DNA of 64,000 bases, taken from the NCBI RefSeq assembly GCF_009677585.1, contig NZ_WKYV01000004.1:124001-188000 (forward strand). Reading direction: 5' to 3'. Made by a program: the position numbers and the translations under genes. The stretch's first letter is position 1, and every line of letters begins with the position of its first letter. The notes below the pieces were generated by a model. The model worked only from the letters and a program-made list of their open reading frames with translations, did not search any database and had not been told where the DNA came from. This document shows positions 43,646-51,953 of the stretch, piece by piece. The DNA comes from Lactonifactor sp. BIOML-A5. Its GTDB lineage: Bacteria > Bacillota > Clostridia > Lachnospirales > Lachnospiraceae.

Positions 43646-45094
43646 ATGAATAAAGATATGATACACGAACAAGGAGAAGTGACTGATAAGTTAAGGGAAG
43701 AGTGCGGTGTCTTTGGCATCTATGACCTGGATGGACAGGACGTGGCATCAACCATTTATTATGGACTGTTTGCCCTTCAGCACCGTGGACAGGAAAGCTG
43801 CGGCATTGCCGTAAGCGATACGCATGGTCCAAAGGGAAAGGTCAGTTCCTTTAAAGGAATGGGGCTGGCCAATGAAGTATTTAATGAAAAAACACTGGAA
43901 TCCCTTCACGGCGATATAGGGGTAGGGCATGTCCGCTATTCCACGGCAGGGGCAAGTACCAGAGAAAATGCCCAGCCGTTAGTTTTGAATTATATTAAGG
44001 GCACGCTGGGACTTGCCCACAATGGGAATCTGATCAATGCCCTGGAGCTCAGAAAAGAGCTGGAGTACGGAGGGGCAATTTTCCAGACAACCATTGATTC
44101 CGAGGTGATTGCTTACCACATTGCCAGAGAGCGGGTAAAGACAAAATCTGTGGAGGAAGCGGTAAGGAATGCCATGAAGAAGATGGAGGGAGCCTATTCG
44201 CTGATCGTAATGTCCCCCAGAAAACTCATTGGGGCCAGAGATCCGTACGGATTTAAGCCTCTCTGTATCGGCAGAAGAGATAATTCCTATATTCTGGCGT
44301 CTGAAACCTGCGCTTTGGATACCGTGGGGGCAGAATTTGTCAGAGATGTAGAGCCCGGAGAGCTGGTGGTGATTACCAGAGACGGCATAGTTTCTGATAA
44401 AAGTATGTGCCTGCCAGGGGAGAAGCATGCGCGCTGTATCTTTGAGTATATTTATTTTGCCCGTCCGGACAGCCATATTGACGGTGTCAGTGTCTATGCG
44501 TCCAGAATCAAGGCGGGAAGAGCTCTGGCAAAGGATTCTCCGGTGGAGGCGGATCTGGTTGTGGGAGTGCCCGAATCGGGAAATGCCGCAGCTCTGGGGT
44601 ACTCTCTGGAATCAGGGATACCCTATGGTACAGCCTTTGTTAAGAACAGCTATGTGGGCCGGACATTTATCAAACCAAAGCAGAGCAGCCGGATATCCAG
44701 TGTCCGTGTGAAATTGAATGCATTAAAAGAGGTAGTAGCCGGCAAGCGTGTCATAATGATAGATGACTCTATTGTCCGGGGAACTACCAGCGGCAGAATT
44801 GTGAAGATGCTCAGGGATGCGGGTGCTACAGAAGTGCATATGAGAGTCAGCTCTCCCCCGTTTTTATGGCCCTGTTATTTTGGAACAGATGTGCCTGCGC
44901 GGGAACAATTGCTGGCCTATAACCGCACCGTAGAAGAAATATGTGAGAAAATCGGAGCTGACAGTCTGGGATATCTTGAAATTGACAGGCTGCAGGAACT
45001 CACAGACGGACTTGAAATCTGCAGGGGATGCTTTACGGGAATCTATCCCATGGATCCCCCAACAGAAGACATCCGCGGCGATTTTGAACTATAG
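43646..45094 (+). CDS. purF: Amidophosphoribosyltransferase
   Basis: First committed enzyme of purine synthesis (PRPP plus glutamine), 482 aa. A 19-residue propeptide precedes the N-terminal nucleophile Cys20 (EECGVFGIYD). The glutaminase domain runs to about 250; the PRPP loop VIMIDDSIVRGTTS lies near 370-383. Cys residues in ARCIFEYIY, WPCYFGTD and CRGC match the [4Fe-4S] oxygen-sensitive enzyme of Bacillus. It follows purC after 25 bases and precedes purB by 12. Confidence 0.97.
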   Translation: MNKDMIHEQGEVTDKLREECGVFGIYDLDGQDVASTIYYGLFALQHRGQESCGIAVSDTHGPKGKVSSFKGMGLANEVFNEKTLESLHGDIGVGHVRYSTAGASTRENAQPLVLNYIKGTLGLAHNGNLINALELRKELEYGGAIFQTTIDSEVIAYHIARERVKTKSVEEAVRNAMKKMEGAYSLIVMSPRKLIGARDPYGFKPLCIGRRDNSYILASETCALDTVGAEFVRDVEPGELVVITRDGIVSDKSMCLPGEKHARCIFEYIYFARPDSHIDGVSVYASRIKAGRALAKDSPVEADLVVGVPESGNAAALGYSLESGIPYGTAFVKNSYVGRTFIKPKQSSRISSVRVKLNALKEVVAGKRVIMIDDSIVRGTTSGRIVKMLRDAGATEVHMRVSSPPFLWPCYFGTDVPAREQLLAYNRTVEEICEKIGADSLGYLEIDRLQELTDGLEICRGCFTGIYPMDPPTEDIRGDFEL

Positions 45095-45106
45095 AGGAGA
45101 GAATAC

Positions 45107-46540
45107 ATGAATACAGACAGATATCAAAGCCCATTGTCACAGCGCTACGCCAGCAAAGAGATGCAGTATTTATTTTCCCCGGACAAGAAGTTCCGTACCT
45201 GGAGGAAGCTCTGGATCGCACTGGCTGAGACAGAAAAGGAGCTGGGACTTAATATTACCCAGGAGCAGATCGATGAAATGAAGGCAAATGCGGAGGACAT
45301 CAACTACTTTGTGGCCCAGGAGAGAGAAAAGCAGGTGCGCCATGACGTAATGTCACACGTTTATGCTTATGGGGTACAGTGCCCGAAGGCAAAAGGGATT
45401 ATCCACCTGGGGGCAACCTCCTGCTATGTGGGAGATAATACAGATATCATTGTGATGACAGAAGCCTTACAACTGGTAAAGAAGAAACTGGTTAATGTCA
45501 TCGCGGAGCTGGCAAAGTTTGCAGAGGAATACAAAGAGCTTCCTACCCTGGCATTCACACATTTCCAGCCTGCACAGCCTACAACAGTAGGAAAGAGGGC
45601 GACTCTGTGGATGCAGGAATTTACACTGGATCTGGAGGACGTGGACTATGTTTTAAATAATATGAAGCTTCTTGGATCTAAGGGAACTACAGGGACCCAG
45701 GCAAGCTTCCTGGAATTATTTGACGGGGATCAGGAAAAAATAGAAAAGATAGATCCTATGATAGCGGAAAAAATGGGATTTAAGGAGTGCTATCCTGTAT
45801 CAGGACAGACCTATTCCCGTAAGATAGATACCAGAGTTTTAAACGTACTGGCCGGAATTGCTGCCAGTGCGCATAAATTTTCCAATGATATCCGACTCCT
45901 GCAGCACTTAAAAGAGGTGGAGGAACCCTTTGAAAAAAGTCAGATTGGATCCTCCGCTATGGCATACAAGAGGAATCCCATGAGAAGCGAGCGCATTGCT
46001 TCCCTGTCCAGATTCGTGATGGTAGATGCCATGAATCCGGCAATTACATCCGCAACCCAGTGGTTTGAAAGAACCCTGGACGACTCAGCCAACAAAAGGC
46101 TGAGCGTACCGGAAGGCTTTCTGGCCATTGACGGGATTCTGGATCTGTGTCTGAATGTAGTAGACGGCCTGGTAGTGTATCCCAAGGTGATTGAAAAGCG
46201 TCTTATGGCGGAGCTGCCCTTTATGGCTACAGAAAACATCATGATGGATGCGGTAAAAGCCGGGGGCGACAGACAGGAGCTTCACGAACGCATCCGCGAG
46301 CTTTCCATGGAAGCCGGAAGGAATGTGAAGGCAGAGGGAAGAGATAATAATCTTCTGGAACTCATCGCAGCAGATCCTGCCTTCAACCTTACACTGGAGG
46401 AGCTTCAGAAGACAATGGATCCCTCCAAATACACAGGACGGGCAAAAGAACAGGTAGACACATTCCTGTCTAAGGTGATCCGTCCGATTCTGGAGGAGAA
46501 TAAGGAATTACTGGGCATGACTGCCGAGATTACGGTATAG
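45107..46540 (+). CDS. purB: Adenylosuccinate lyase
   Basis: Cleaves SAICAR and adenylosuccinate, 477 aa. The fumarase-superfamily signature GSSAMAYKRNPMRSE is near residues 282-296; HLGATSCYVGDN (about 103-114), THFQPAQPTTVGKR (about 146-159) and FLELFDGDQEK follow the eukaryote-like PurB type. Start has AGAGGAGAG. Last gene of the purC-purF-purB operon, which ends in the GGGGACGTGTTC hairpin. Confidence 0.97.
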   Translation: MNTDRYQSPLSQRYASKEMQYLFSPDKKFRTWRKLWIALAETEKELGLNITQEQIDEMKANAEDINYFVAQEREKQVRHDVMSHVYAYGVQCPKAKGIIHLGATSCYVGDNTDIIVMTEALQLVKKKLVNVIAELAKFAEEYKELPTLAFTHFQPAQPTTVGKRATLWMQEFTLDLEDVDYVLNNMKLLGSKGTTGTQASFLELFDGDQEKIEKIDPMIAEKMGFKECYPVSGQTYSRKIDTRVLNVLAGIAASAHKFSNDIRLLQHLKEVEEPFEKSQIGSSAMAYKRNPMRSERIASLSRFVMVDAMNPAITSATQWFERTLDDSANKRLSVPEGFLAIDGILDLCLNVVDGLVVYPKVIEKRLMAELPFMATENIMMDAVKAGGDRQELHERIRELSMEAGRNVKAEGRDNNLLELIAADPAFNLTLEELQKTMDPSKYTGRAKEQVDTFLSKVIRPILEENKELLGMTAEITV

Positions 46541-46558
46541 GACAGACGGAGAGAGGGA

Positions 46559-46600
46559 AAAAGGGGACGTGTTCCTCCTGGTAGGAACACGTCCCCTTTT
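46559..46600 (+). terminator. Terminator hairpin, GGGGACGTGTTC repeat copy 2
   Basis: Perfect 18-bp inverted repeat (46559-46576 with 46583-46600, loop CCTGGT) ending in TTTT. It shares the core GGGGACGTGTTC/GAACACGTCCCC with the hairpin at 3-36 but has a different loop and outer stem. Confidence 0.85.
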
Positions 46601-46638
46601 GCACCCCGGCCTGTCCCCGATTGAAAAGGAGAAGGAAT

Positions 46639-47919
46639 ATGAGTTGGAATAAAGAAAAAGGAAATCCGAGAGCACTTTTACCTATCGGTGTGTTTCTTGT
46701 TATCTTTTTGGGAGCAGGCTGTATTACCGGGGATTTTTACAGTATGCCTGCCATTGTAGGATTTCTTATAGCACTTTTTGTGGCATTCCTGCAAAATAAA
46801 GAACTGGACTTTTCCCAGAAAATTACTGCCATCTCTGCAGGGGTAGGAGAGGAGAACATTGTTACCATGAGCCTTATCTTTCTGTCCGCAGGTGCTTTTT
46901 CCGGTGCGGTGAAGGCAGCCGGCGGGGTAGAGAGTACGGTAAACCTGGGGCTTACGATTATGCCCTCCAGCGTTGCGGTGGTAGGCCTCTTTCTGATTGG
47001 ATGTTTTATCTCTATCTCTATGGGAACTTCTATGGGAACCATTGCGGCCATGGCACCTATCGGTGTGGGAATCAGCGAGAAGACAGGGGTTTCCCTGGCC
47101 ATCTGTATTGGTGCCGTTGTCTGCGGTGCTATGTTCGGTGATAATCTGTCTATGATATCTGACACTACGATTGCTGCCGTGAGGACCCAGGGCTGCGAGA
47201 TGAAAGACAAATTTAAGGAGAACTTTCTGATTGTACTGCCTGCGGCGGTTGTCACTGCGGTGCTCTTCTTTGTTATTTCCGGTGCGGGAAAGGCTCAGAA
47301 ATTCACCAATCTGGATTATGATTTTATTAAAGTTGTCCCTTACCTGCTGGTTCTCATCGGTGCCCTGATTGGAATTAACGTTTTTTTAGTCCTCATAGGA
47401 GGAACTGTACTGTCCCTGATTGTGGGGGTAGCAGCCGGGACGATCCCTCTGGGGCAGATTTTCCAGGTTGTGGGAGAGGGCGTTACAGGGATGTATGATA
47501 TCACAGTCATTTCTATTGTTGTAGCCTGCATTGTCTCCCTGGTAAAGGCCTACGGGGGCATTCAGTATATTTTATACCTTATTAAACGGAGAATCCGGGG
47601 GAAAAGAGGAGGAGAGCTGGGCATTGCCCTTTTAGCTCTTCTGGTGGATGCATGTACTGCAAATAATACGGTAGCCATCGTTATGGCTGGACCTATCGCA
47701 AAGGAAATAAGCGGAGAATTCGAGATCTCTCCCCGAAGAAGCGCCTCCCTGCTGGATATTTTTGCCTCTGTGGGGCAGGGGCTCATTCCATACGGAGCAC
47801 AGCTGCTGTCCGCGGCGTCTTTGAGCGGGCTGACGCCTTTTGGCATTATGCCGTATCTGTTCTACCCTATTTTGATGGGAATCAGCGCCCTGCTTTTTAT
47901 TGCGTTTCGGCGGCGGTGA
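46639..47919 (+). CDS. NhaC-family Na+/H+ antiporter-like protein
   Basis: Membrane transporter of 426 aa with 11-12 hydrophobic segments. The conserved core ISMGTSMGTIAAMAPIGVGISEKTG (about 119-143) and CGAMFGDNLSMISDTTIAAVRTQGCEMKDKF (about 157-187) are the NhaC/ArsB-superfamily ion motifs, and LLVDACTANNTVAIVMAGPIAKEIS matches the second half. The ATG at 46639 follows AAGGAGAAGG. Relatives carry Na+/H+ or amino acid/H+ exchange. Its 3' end overlaps the convergent LysR gene by 23 bases, with no terminator between. Confidence 0.9.
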   Translation: MSWNKEKGNPRALLPIGVFLVIFLGAGCITGDFYSMPAIVGFLIALFVAFLQNKELDFSQKITAISAGVGEENIVTMSLIFLSAGAFSGAVKAAGGVESTVNLGLTIMPSSVAVVGLFLIGCFISISMGTSMGTIAAMAPIGVGISEKTGVSLAICIGAVVCGAMFGDNLSMISDTTIAAVRTQGCEMKDKFKENFLIVLPAAVVTAVLFFVISGAGKAQKFTNLDYDFIKVVPYLLVLIGALIGINVFLVLIGGTVLSLIVGVAAGTIPLGQIFQVVGEGVTGMYDITVISIVVACIVSLVKAYGGIQYILYLIKRRIRGKRGGELGIALLALLVDACTANNTVAIVMAGPIAKEISGEFEISPRRSASLLDIFASVGQGLIPYGAQLLSAASLSGLTPFGIMPYLFYPILMGISALLFIAFRRR

Positions 47920-48790
47920 TTTCTAGTAGCTTCTGTGCCGCTGTTGACAGCGGCACCTTTTTTTCTGTGACGATACAGAAATGTCTTTGGGGTAGCTTTT
48001 CGTGAAAGGCCAAGGGAAAGAGCTCTCCACTTTTTAATTGAGATTGGGCGAATTCTTTCATTACATAGCCGATGCCCAGATTACGTATGGCAAACTGTAC
48101 AATCATATCACTGGTAGCCAGTTCGAACTCGGGTTGGAGTACTACGTTATGGGAGGCAAGTTCCTGATCAATAAAAGAACGGGTGCTTGTGCTTTTTTCC
48201 AGGCAGATGATAGGCAGATCTTCCAATGCTTTATAGTGAAGGATGCGGCCTTTCAGATGTGAAAATCTGGGACCCGCCACAAAAAGGTCCTGAATTTCTT
48301 TAACGGCAGTGATTTGAATTTCTTTTGGGGCGGATAAAGGGGTACTGACTACCCCGAAATCTATCTTGCCCTCCCGGAGGTAGCGAAGCGTCTCAGGGGT
48401 GGGAGCGTTTGTGACACTTACCTTTATTTTGGGGAATCGTTCATGAAATTGTTCCAGATAGGGGAGAAGATAAAATTGCAGAGTCATATCACTGGCCCCA
48501 ATACGGATTTCTCCCATATTCATATTCAGCATCTGCCTTACTTTGGCTTCTCCGGCAAGGATAGATTCATAGCCCCTGGAGACATAGCTGTACAGAACCT
48601 CTCCTTCTGCAGTAAGTCTGACTCCTTTTGGAGTGCGGACAAAGAGTCGGGTTCCTAAAATAGTCTCCAGCTGCCGGACGCCCTGACTCACTGCCGGCTG
48701 GGAGATGGAAAGCTTCTGGGCGGCCAGAGTTATACTTTTGCATTGGGCAACATGGTAAAAGATCTTATAGTATTCCAGGCTGATATTCAC
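47897..48790 (-). CDS. LysR family transcriptional regulator
   Basis: Regulator of 297 aa. The N-terminal winged helix (YYKIFYHVAQCKSITLAAQKLSISQPAVSQGVRQLE, about 7-42) is canonical; the effector domain spans 90-295 with the CysB-like GEIRIGASDMTLQFYLLPYLEQF opening. It starts with GTG after AAGGAGAG. It is divergent from purA and convergent with the NhaC-like gene, either of which could be a target. The effector is unknown. Confidence 0.92.
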   Translation of the reverse strand: MNISLEYYKIFYHVAQCKSITLAAQKLSISQPAVSQGVRQLETILGTRLFVRTPKGVRLTAEGEVLYSYVSRGYESILAGEAKVRQMLNMNMGEIRIGASDMTLQFYLLPYLEQFHERFPKIKVSVTNAPTPETLRYLREGKIDFGVVSTPLSAPKEIQITAVKEIQDLFVAGPRFSHLKGRILHYKALEDLPIICLEKSTSTRSFIDQELASHNVVLQPEFELATSDMIVQFAIRNLGIGYVMKEFAQSQLKSGELFPLAFHEKLPQRHFCIVTEKKVPLSTAAQKLLEITAAETQ

Positions 48791-48829
48791 AGTCTCTGCT
48801 CTCCTTTCGGTAATGTGCTCACATAATTC

Positions 48830-48846
48830 ATAGTTATATTATCTAT
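48830..48846. promoter_or_regulatory. Possible LysR-type binding site
   Basis: ATAG (48830-48833) and CTAT (48843-48846) form an imperfect dyad with AT-rich centre, the T-N11-A type box, between the lysR and purA starts. Confidence 0.35.
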
Positions 48847-48854
48847 AATAAACA

Positions 48855-48883
48855 TTGATTTTACTTATGTCAAATCTTATAGT
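48855..48883 (+). promoter_or_regulatory. Promoter of purA
   Basis: TTGATT (48855-48860), a 17-base spacer and TATAGT (48878-48883). Confidence 0.7.
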
Positions 48884-48943
48884 ATACTTGATTCGTAAAA
48901 AGGCAAAATAAGAGTACAATGGATTTTATCAGGAGGATCTGAC

Positions 48944-50224
48944 ATGGTAAAAGCAGTAGTGGGAGCAAACTGGGGAGACGAGGGAAAAGGTAAAATTACG
49001 GATATGCTGGCCAAAGAATCTGATATTATAGTAAGATTTCAGGGCGGAGCCAATGCAGGCCATACCATTGTTAATAATTATGGAAAATTTGCATTACACA
49101 CACTGCCTTCCGGTGTATTTTACGATCATACAACAAGCGTAATTGGGAATGGGGTTGCTCTCAATATCCCTATTCTTTTTCATGAGATACAGGGGATTGT
49201 AGAGCGGGGAGTACCCGCCCCTAAAATTAAAGTTTCGGACCGGGCGCAGATGGTAATGTCTTACCACATTAAGTTCGATGAGTACGAGGAGGAACGTCTG
49301 GGGGGCAAGTCTTTTGGTTCTACAAAATCAGGAATTGCGCCTTTCTATTCGGATAAATATGCAAAAATCGGGTTTCAGGTAAGCGAACTGTTTGAGGAGT
49401 CTTCACTGAGGGAAAAGGTAACCCGGGTCTGTGAGATGAAAAATGTTACTCTGGAACATCTTTATCACAAACCTCTGCTTAAGCCGGAAGAGGTATTCCA
49501 GGAACTAATGGAATATAAGAACATGGTAGAGCCCTATGTATGTGATGTTTCTCTGTATCTGTGGAATGCTATGAAAGAGGGAAAAGAAATTCTTCTGGAA
49601 GGCCAGCTTGGGTCGTTAAAGGATCCGGATCACGGGATTTACCCTATGGTTACCTCATCCTCTACTTTAGCGGCCTACGGTGCAATCGGTGCCGGACTTC
49701 CTCCTTATGAAATAAAGAAAATAATTACAGTGTGCAAAGCATACTCCAGCGCAGTGGGAGCGGGTGCATTTGTGTCCGAGATTTTCGGGGAAGAGGCAGA
49801 TGAGCTCCGCAGACGGGGAGGCGACGGCGGCGAGTATGGTGCCACCACCGGACGTCCGAGACGCATGGGATGGTTTGATGTCGTAGCTTCCAAATATGGC
49901 TGCAGAATGCAGGGAACCACTGATGTAGCTTTTACAGTATTGGATGTGCTGGGATATCTGGAGGAGATCCCCGTATGTGTGGCATACGATATTGACGGCA
50001 GCATTACCACGGACTTTCCCACAACCTGTATGCTGGAAAAGGCCAAGCCTGTGATTGAGGTGCTTCCTGGGTGGAAGACAGACATCCGCGGAATAAAAAC
50101 CTATGAAGAACTCCCGGAGAACTGCAGAAAATATATCGAATTTGTGGAAGAAAAGATAGGCTTCCCAATTACCATGATATCCAATGGGCCGGGACGTGAA
50201 GATATTATTTACAGACAAATTTAG
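48944..50224 (+). CDS. purA: Adenylosuccinate synthetase
   Basis: GTP-dependent enzyme for the first step from IMP to AMP, 426 aa. The P-loop GANWGDEGKGK (7-17) opens the protein; NAGHTIVNNYGKFALHTLPSG (about 36-56), GSTKSGIAPFYSDK and GEYGATTGRPRRMGWFD are the IMP and aspartate motifs. The protein is of the divergent clostridial type with an unusual middle region (about 115-220). Start follows AGGAGG. Monocistronic; purB, which acts next, is 2.4 kb upstream. Confidence 0.96.
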   Translation: MVKAVVGANWGDEGKGKITDMLAKESDIIVRFQGGANAGHTIVNNYGKFALHTLPSGVFYDHTTSVIGNGVALNIPILFHEIQGIVERGVPAPKIKVSDRAQMVMSYHIKFDEYEEERLGGKSFGSTKSGIAPFYSDKYAKIGFQVSELFEESSLREKVTRVCEMKNVTLEHLYHKPLLKPEEVFQELMEYKNMVEPYVCDVSLYLWNAMKEGKEILLEGQLGSLKDPDHGIYPMVTSSSTLAAYGAIGAGLPPYEIKKIITVCKAYSSAVGAGAFVSEIFGEEADELRRRGGDGGEYGATTGRPRRMGWFDVVASKYGCRMQGTTDVAFTVLDVLGYLEEIPVCVAYDIDGSITTDFPTTCMLEKAKPVIEVLPGWKTDIRGIKTYEELPENCRKYIEFVEEKIGFPITMISNGPGREDIIYRQI

Positions 50225-50234
50225 CAATAGATTC

Positions 50235-50278
50235 AGAAGCACTGCACGTGAAAGACTTCTATGCAGTGCTTCTTTTTT
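50235..50278 (+). terminator. Terminator after purA
   Basis: AGAAGCACTGCA (50235-50246) pairs perfectly with TGCAGTGCTTCT (50262-50273), followed by T. Confidence 0.93.
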
Positions 50279-50439
50279 GATTTTTTTGTGGTATACTTTA
50301 ACGAACAATGGAAGCCGTGAGTCCGCCAGATGACATGGATGAAAGGGGAGTGCTGCGTATACTTTAGCCGAGAATGGTTTGAAGCAAGCAGGCTTGCAGC
50401 CACATGTGCCAACCGGGACCGTATAGGAAGGAGTTGCTT

Positions 50440-50662
50440 ATGAAAGTAGGGATAATCAGATGTATGCAAACAGAGGACTACTGTCCTGGAACCGCAGATT
50501 TTCAGGTGGTAAGAGAGAAGGCGGGAGTATTTGAAGGCGTTACACAGCTGTATCCAAAAGGGAACCCCTATCGGATATCCCTGTCCATTTGCTAAAAGAA
50601 TGAAAGATTTGATTGCAAAGGATGTAGGTGACAGCATTAAGCTTTTAGATTATACACATTAA
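50440..50662 (+). pseudogene. Broken CGGC-domain protein gene
   Basis: The first frame gives MKVGIIRCMQTEDYCPGTAD and on to FEGV, the usual N-terminus of CGGC-domain (DUF1847-like) proteins, then runs to a stop at about 50595. A shifted frame downstream gives IGYPCPFAKRMKDLIAKDVG to LLDYTH, the normal C-terminus. The middle, including the CGGC motif, is missing. An internal deletion plus frameshift therefore left about 74 codons of a gene of about 110. AGGAAGGAG upstream shows the ribosome site is preserved. Confidence 0.8.
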
Positions 50663-50753
50663 AAATACATATTTTAGACCCCAGGGAGCTCTTAATACAT
50701 ATCTTGCGGGCAGACGTATGGCGTTCGTTGCAGATATAGTTTAGACTACCAAG

Positions 50754-50788
50754 ATAACAGCCGCAGAAGTTTGTACTGCGGCTGTTAT
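50754..50788. terminator. Hairpin after the HAD gene
   Basis: ATAACAGCCGCAG (50754-50766) pairs perfectly with CTGCGGCTGTTAT (50776-50788). T tracts are short on both sides. Confidence 0.6.
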
Positions 50789-50805
50789 TATAAAATATCA
50801 GAGGC

Positions 50806-51654
50806 TTATTTTACTCCAAATTCCCGGAGCTGGGCAACTGCTTCTCTTCTGGAGGTAAAATGAATGGCGTTAAGACCCTGTGCGCGTGCTTCCGCAACGT
50901 TTTCCAAAAGGTCGTCCAGAAATACCGCATGCTCAGGTACAATGTTAAAATCTTTTATAAGCCGCTGATAAATCGCAGGGTCTGGCTTCAGCAGCTTGAT
51001 TTGATAAGACATATACCCCCCGTCAACCTTTGACAAAAATGAAAGCTCATCTTTTGCCTGTTTATAGAGCGGTTCTGAGAAATTAGAAAGGATATAAAGC
51101 CGATAGCCCTTATTTTTTAAAGAGTCCAGCCATCTTTCTGTATATGCGTATGTATGCACTGTCTTGCCGATGTTTTGAAAGGTTTCCCGAATTTGGGTCT
51201 CATAGGCGGGATTATTTTCTATAAAAGCCTGCAGGAGTTCCTCTTCACTTAATACGCCGCGATCCCCTTCTACCCAGTCCTCGTTCAGGAACACCGCCTG
51301 GGAAACCGCATCTATGGTATTCTCGTCATATCCCAGATTCTGGAGAACATCCAGCCACCCATAATTCACAAGTACCTTCCCAATGTCAAAAATAATAGTA
51401 TCGATCTGGTATTCTTCCTTATAAAATTCCTGTTCCTTCTTCTTGCCGGGGGTGTCCTCTTTAGGGTGCTGCCATCTGTACACCAGCATAAAGGCATATA
51501 ATAGAACTGGAATAATGACAGTGGCATAGAGGGACGCCATCAGCAGCGAAGAAGCATCGGGACGGCCGGACAGGGCAAATATCAGAGTTATGACATACAT
51601 GCCAACCAGGAGAACAACTCCTGTAAGAGCGGCAATTCTTTTTATGTTTTTCAC
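50806..51654 (-). CDS. Membrane-anchored HAD-family phosphatase
   Basis: Protein of 282 aa with an unusual layout. Two membrane helices (about residues 8-28 and 38-60) are followed by a charged linker and a HAD-IA domain from about 85. Motif I reads FDIGKVLVNYG, with Gly at the second Asp position, as in YihX-like HADs; motif II is LYILSNFSE, and motif III/IV KLLKPDPAIYQ with FLDDLLENV. The start is GTG with AAGGAGAT upstream. The phosphatase domain would face the cytoplasm. Substrate unknown; YihX acts on glucose-1-phosphate. Confidence 0.88.
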   Translation of the reverse strand: MKNIKRIAALTGVVLLVGMYVITLIFALSGRPDASSLLMASLYATVIIPVLLYAFMLVYRWQHPKEDTPGKKKEQEFYKEEYQIDTIIFDIGKVLVNYGWLDVLQNLGYDENTIDAVSQAVFLNEDWVEGDRGVLSEEELLQAFIENNPAYETQIRETFQNIGKTVHTYAYTERWLDSLKNKGYRLYILSNFSEPLYKQAKDELSFLSKVDGGYMSYQIKLLKPDPAIYQRLIKDFNIVPEHAVFLDDLLENVAEARAQGLNAIHFTSRREAVAQLREFGVK

Positions 51655-51686
51655 TTTTTTATCTCCTTATTTTAACCTATGTTAGT

Positions 51687-51715
51687 ATTATAAGTATTTT
51701 GCTGGCTAGAGTCAA
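51687..51715 (-). promoter_or_regulatory. Promoter of the HAD gene
   Basis: On the minus strand TTGACT (51715-51710), a 17-base spacer and TATAAT (51692-51687). Confidence 0.75.
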
Positions 51716-51814
51716 CCAAATTCCCTTTTGGGGACGGTGAGAGAAATTTACCTCGAACTTCATATATACATAACTATCATATTCCGGTCTTCCTACTGAT
51801 TTCCATCCGCCTGT

Positions 51815-51861
51815 TGGTAATCTGGTAAAAAATATTGATAAAAATATTGACTATTTTATCA
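51815..51861. promoter_or_regulatory. TGRTAAA half-site cluster before lacI
   Basis: Four half-sites: TGGTAAT (51815), TGGTAAA (51823), TGATAAA (51836) and the inverted TTTATCA (51855). The last two form TTGATAAAA/TTTTATCAA, a 9-bp inverted repeat overlapping the -35 box. Autoregulation by LacI is inferred. Confidence 0.65.
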
Positions 51862-51874
51862 AAACCGTTATAAT
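51847..51874 (+). promoter_or_regulatory. Promoter of lacI-family gene
   Basis: TTGACT (51847-51852), a 16-base spacer and TATAAT (51869-51874). The inverted half-site TTTATCA lies in the spacer. Confidence 0.75.
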
Positions 51875-51953
51875 AATTCTAAAGAACGATGTAACACTTC
51901 CGGCACGTATATGAATACCGGGAATATGTACAGTAAGATTGTGGGAGAAGTTT

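Noticed and set aside
50663..50753. Small RNA gene between the CGGC pseudogene and the HAD gene
   Set aside because: No promoter pair and only the shared hairpin at its end; nothing positive supports an RNA.
51721..51760. Third copy of the GGGGACGTGTTC hairpin
   Set aside because: Only a related half, GGGGACGGTGAGAG, is present and no matching right arm was found nearby.
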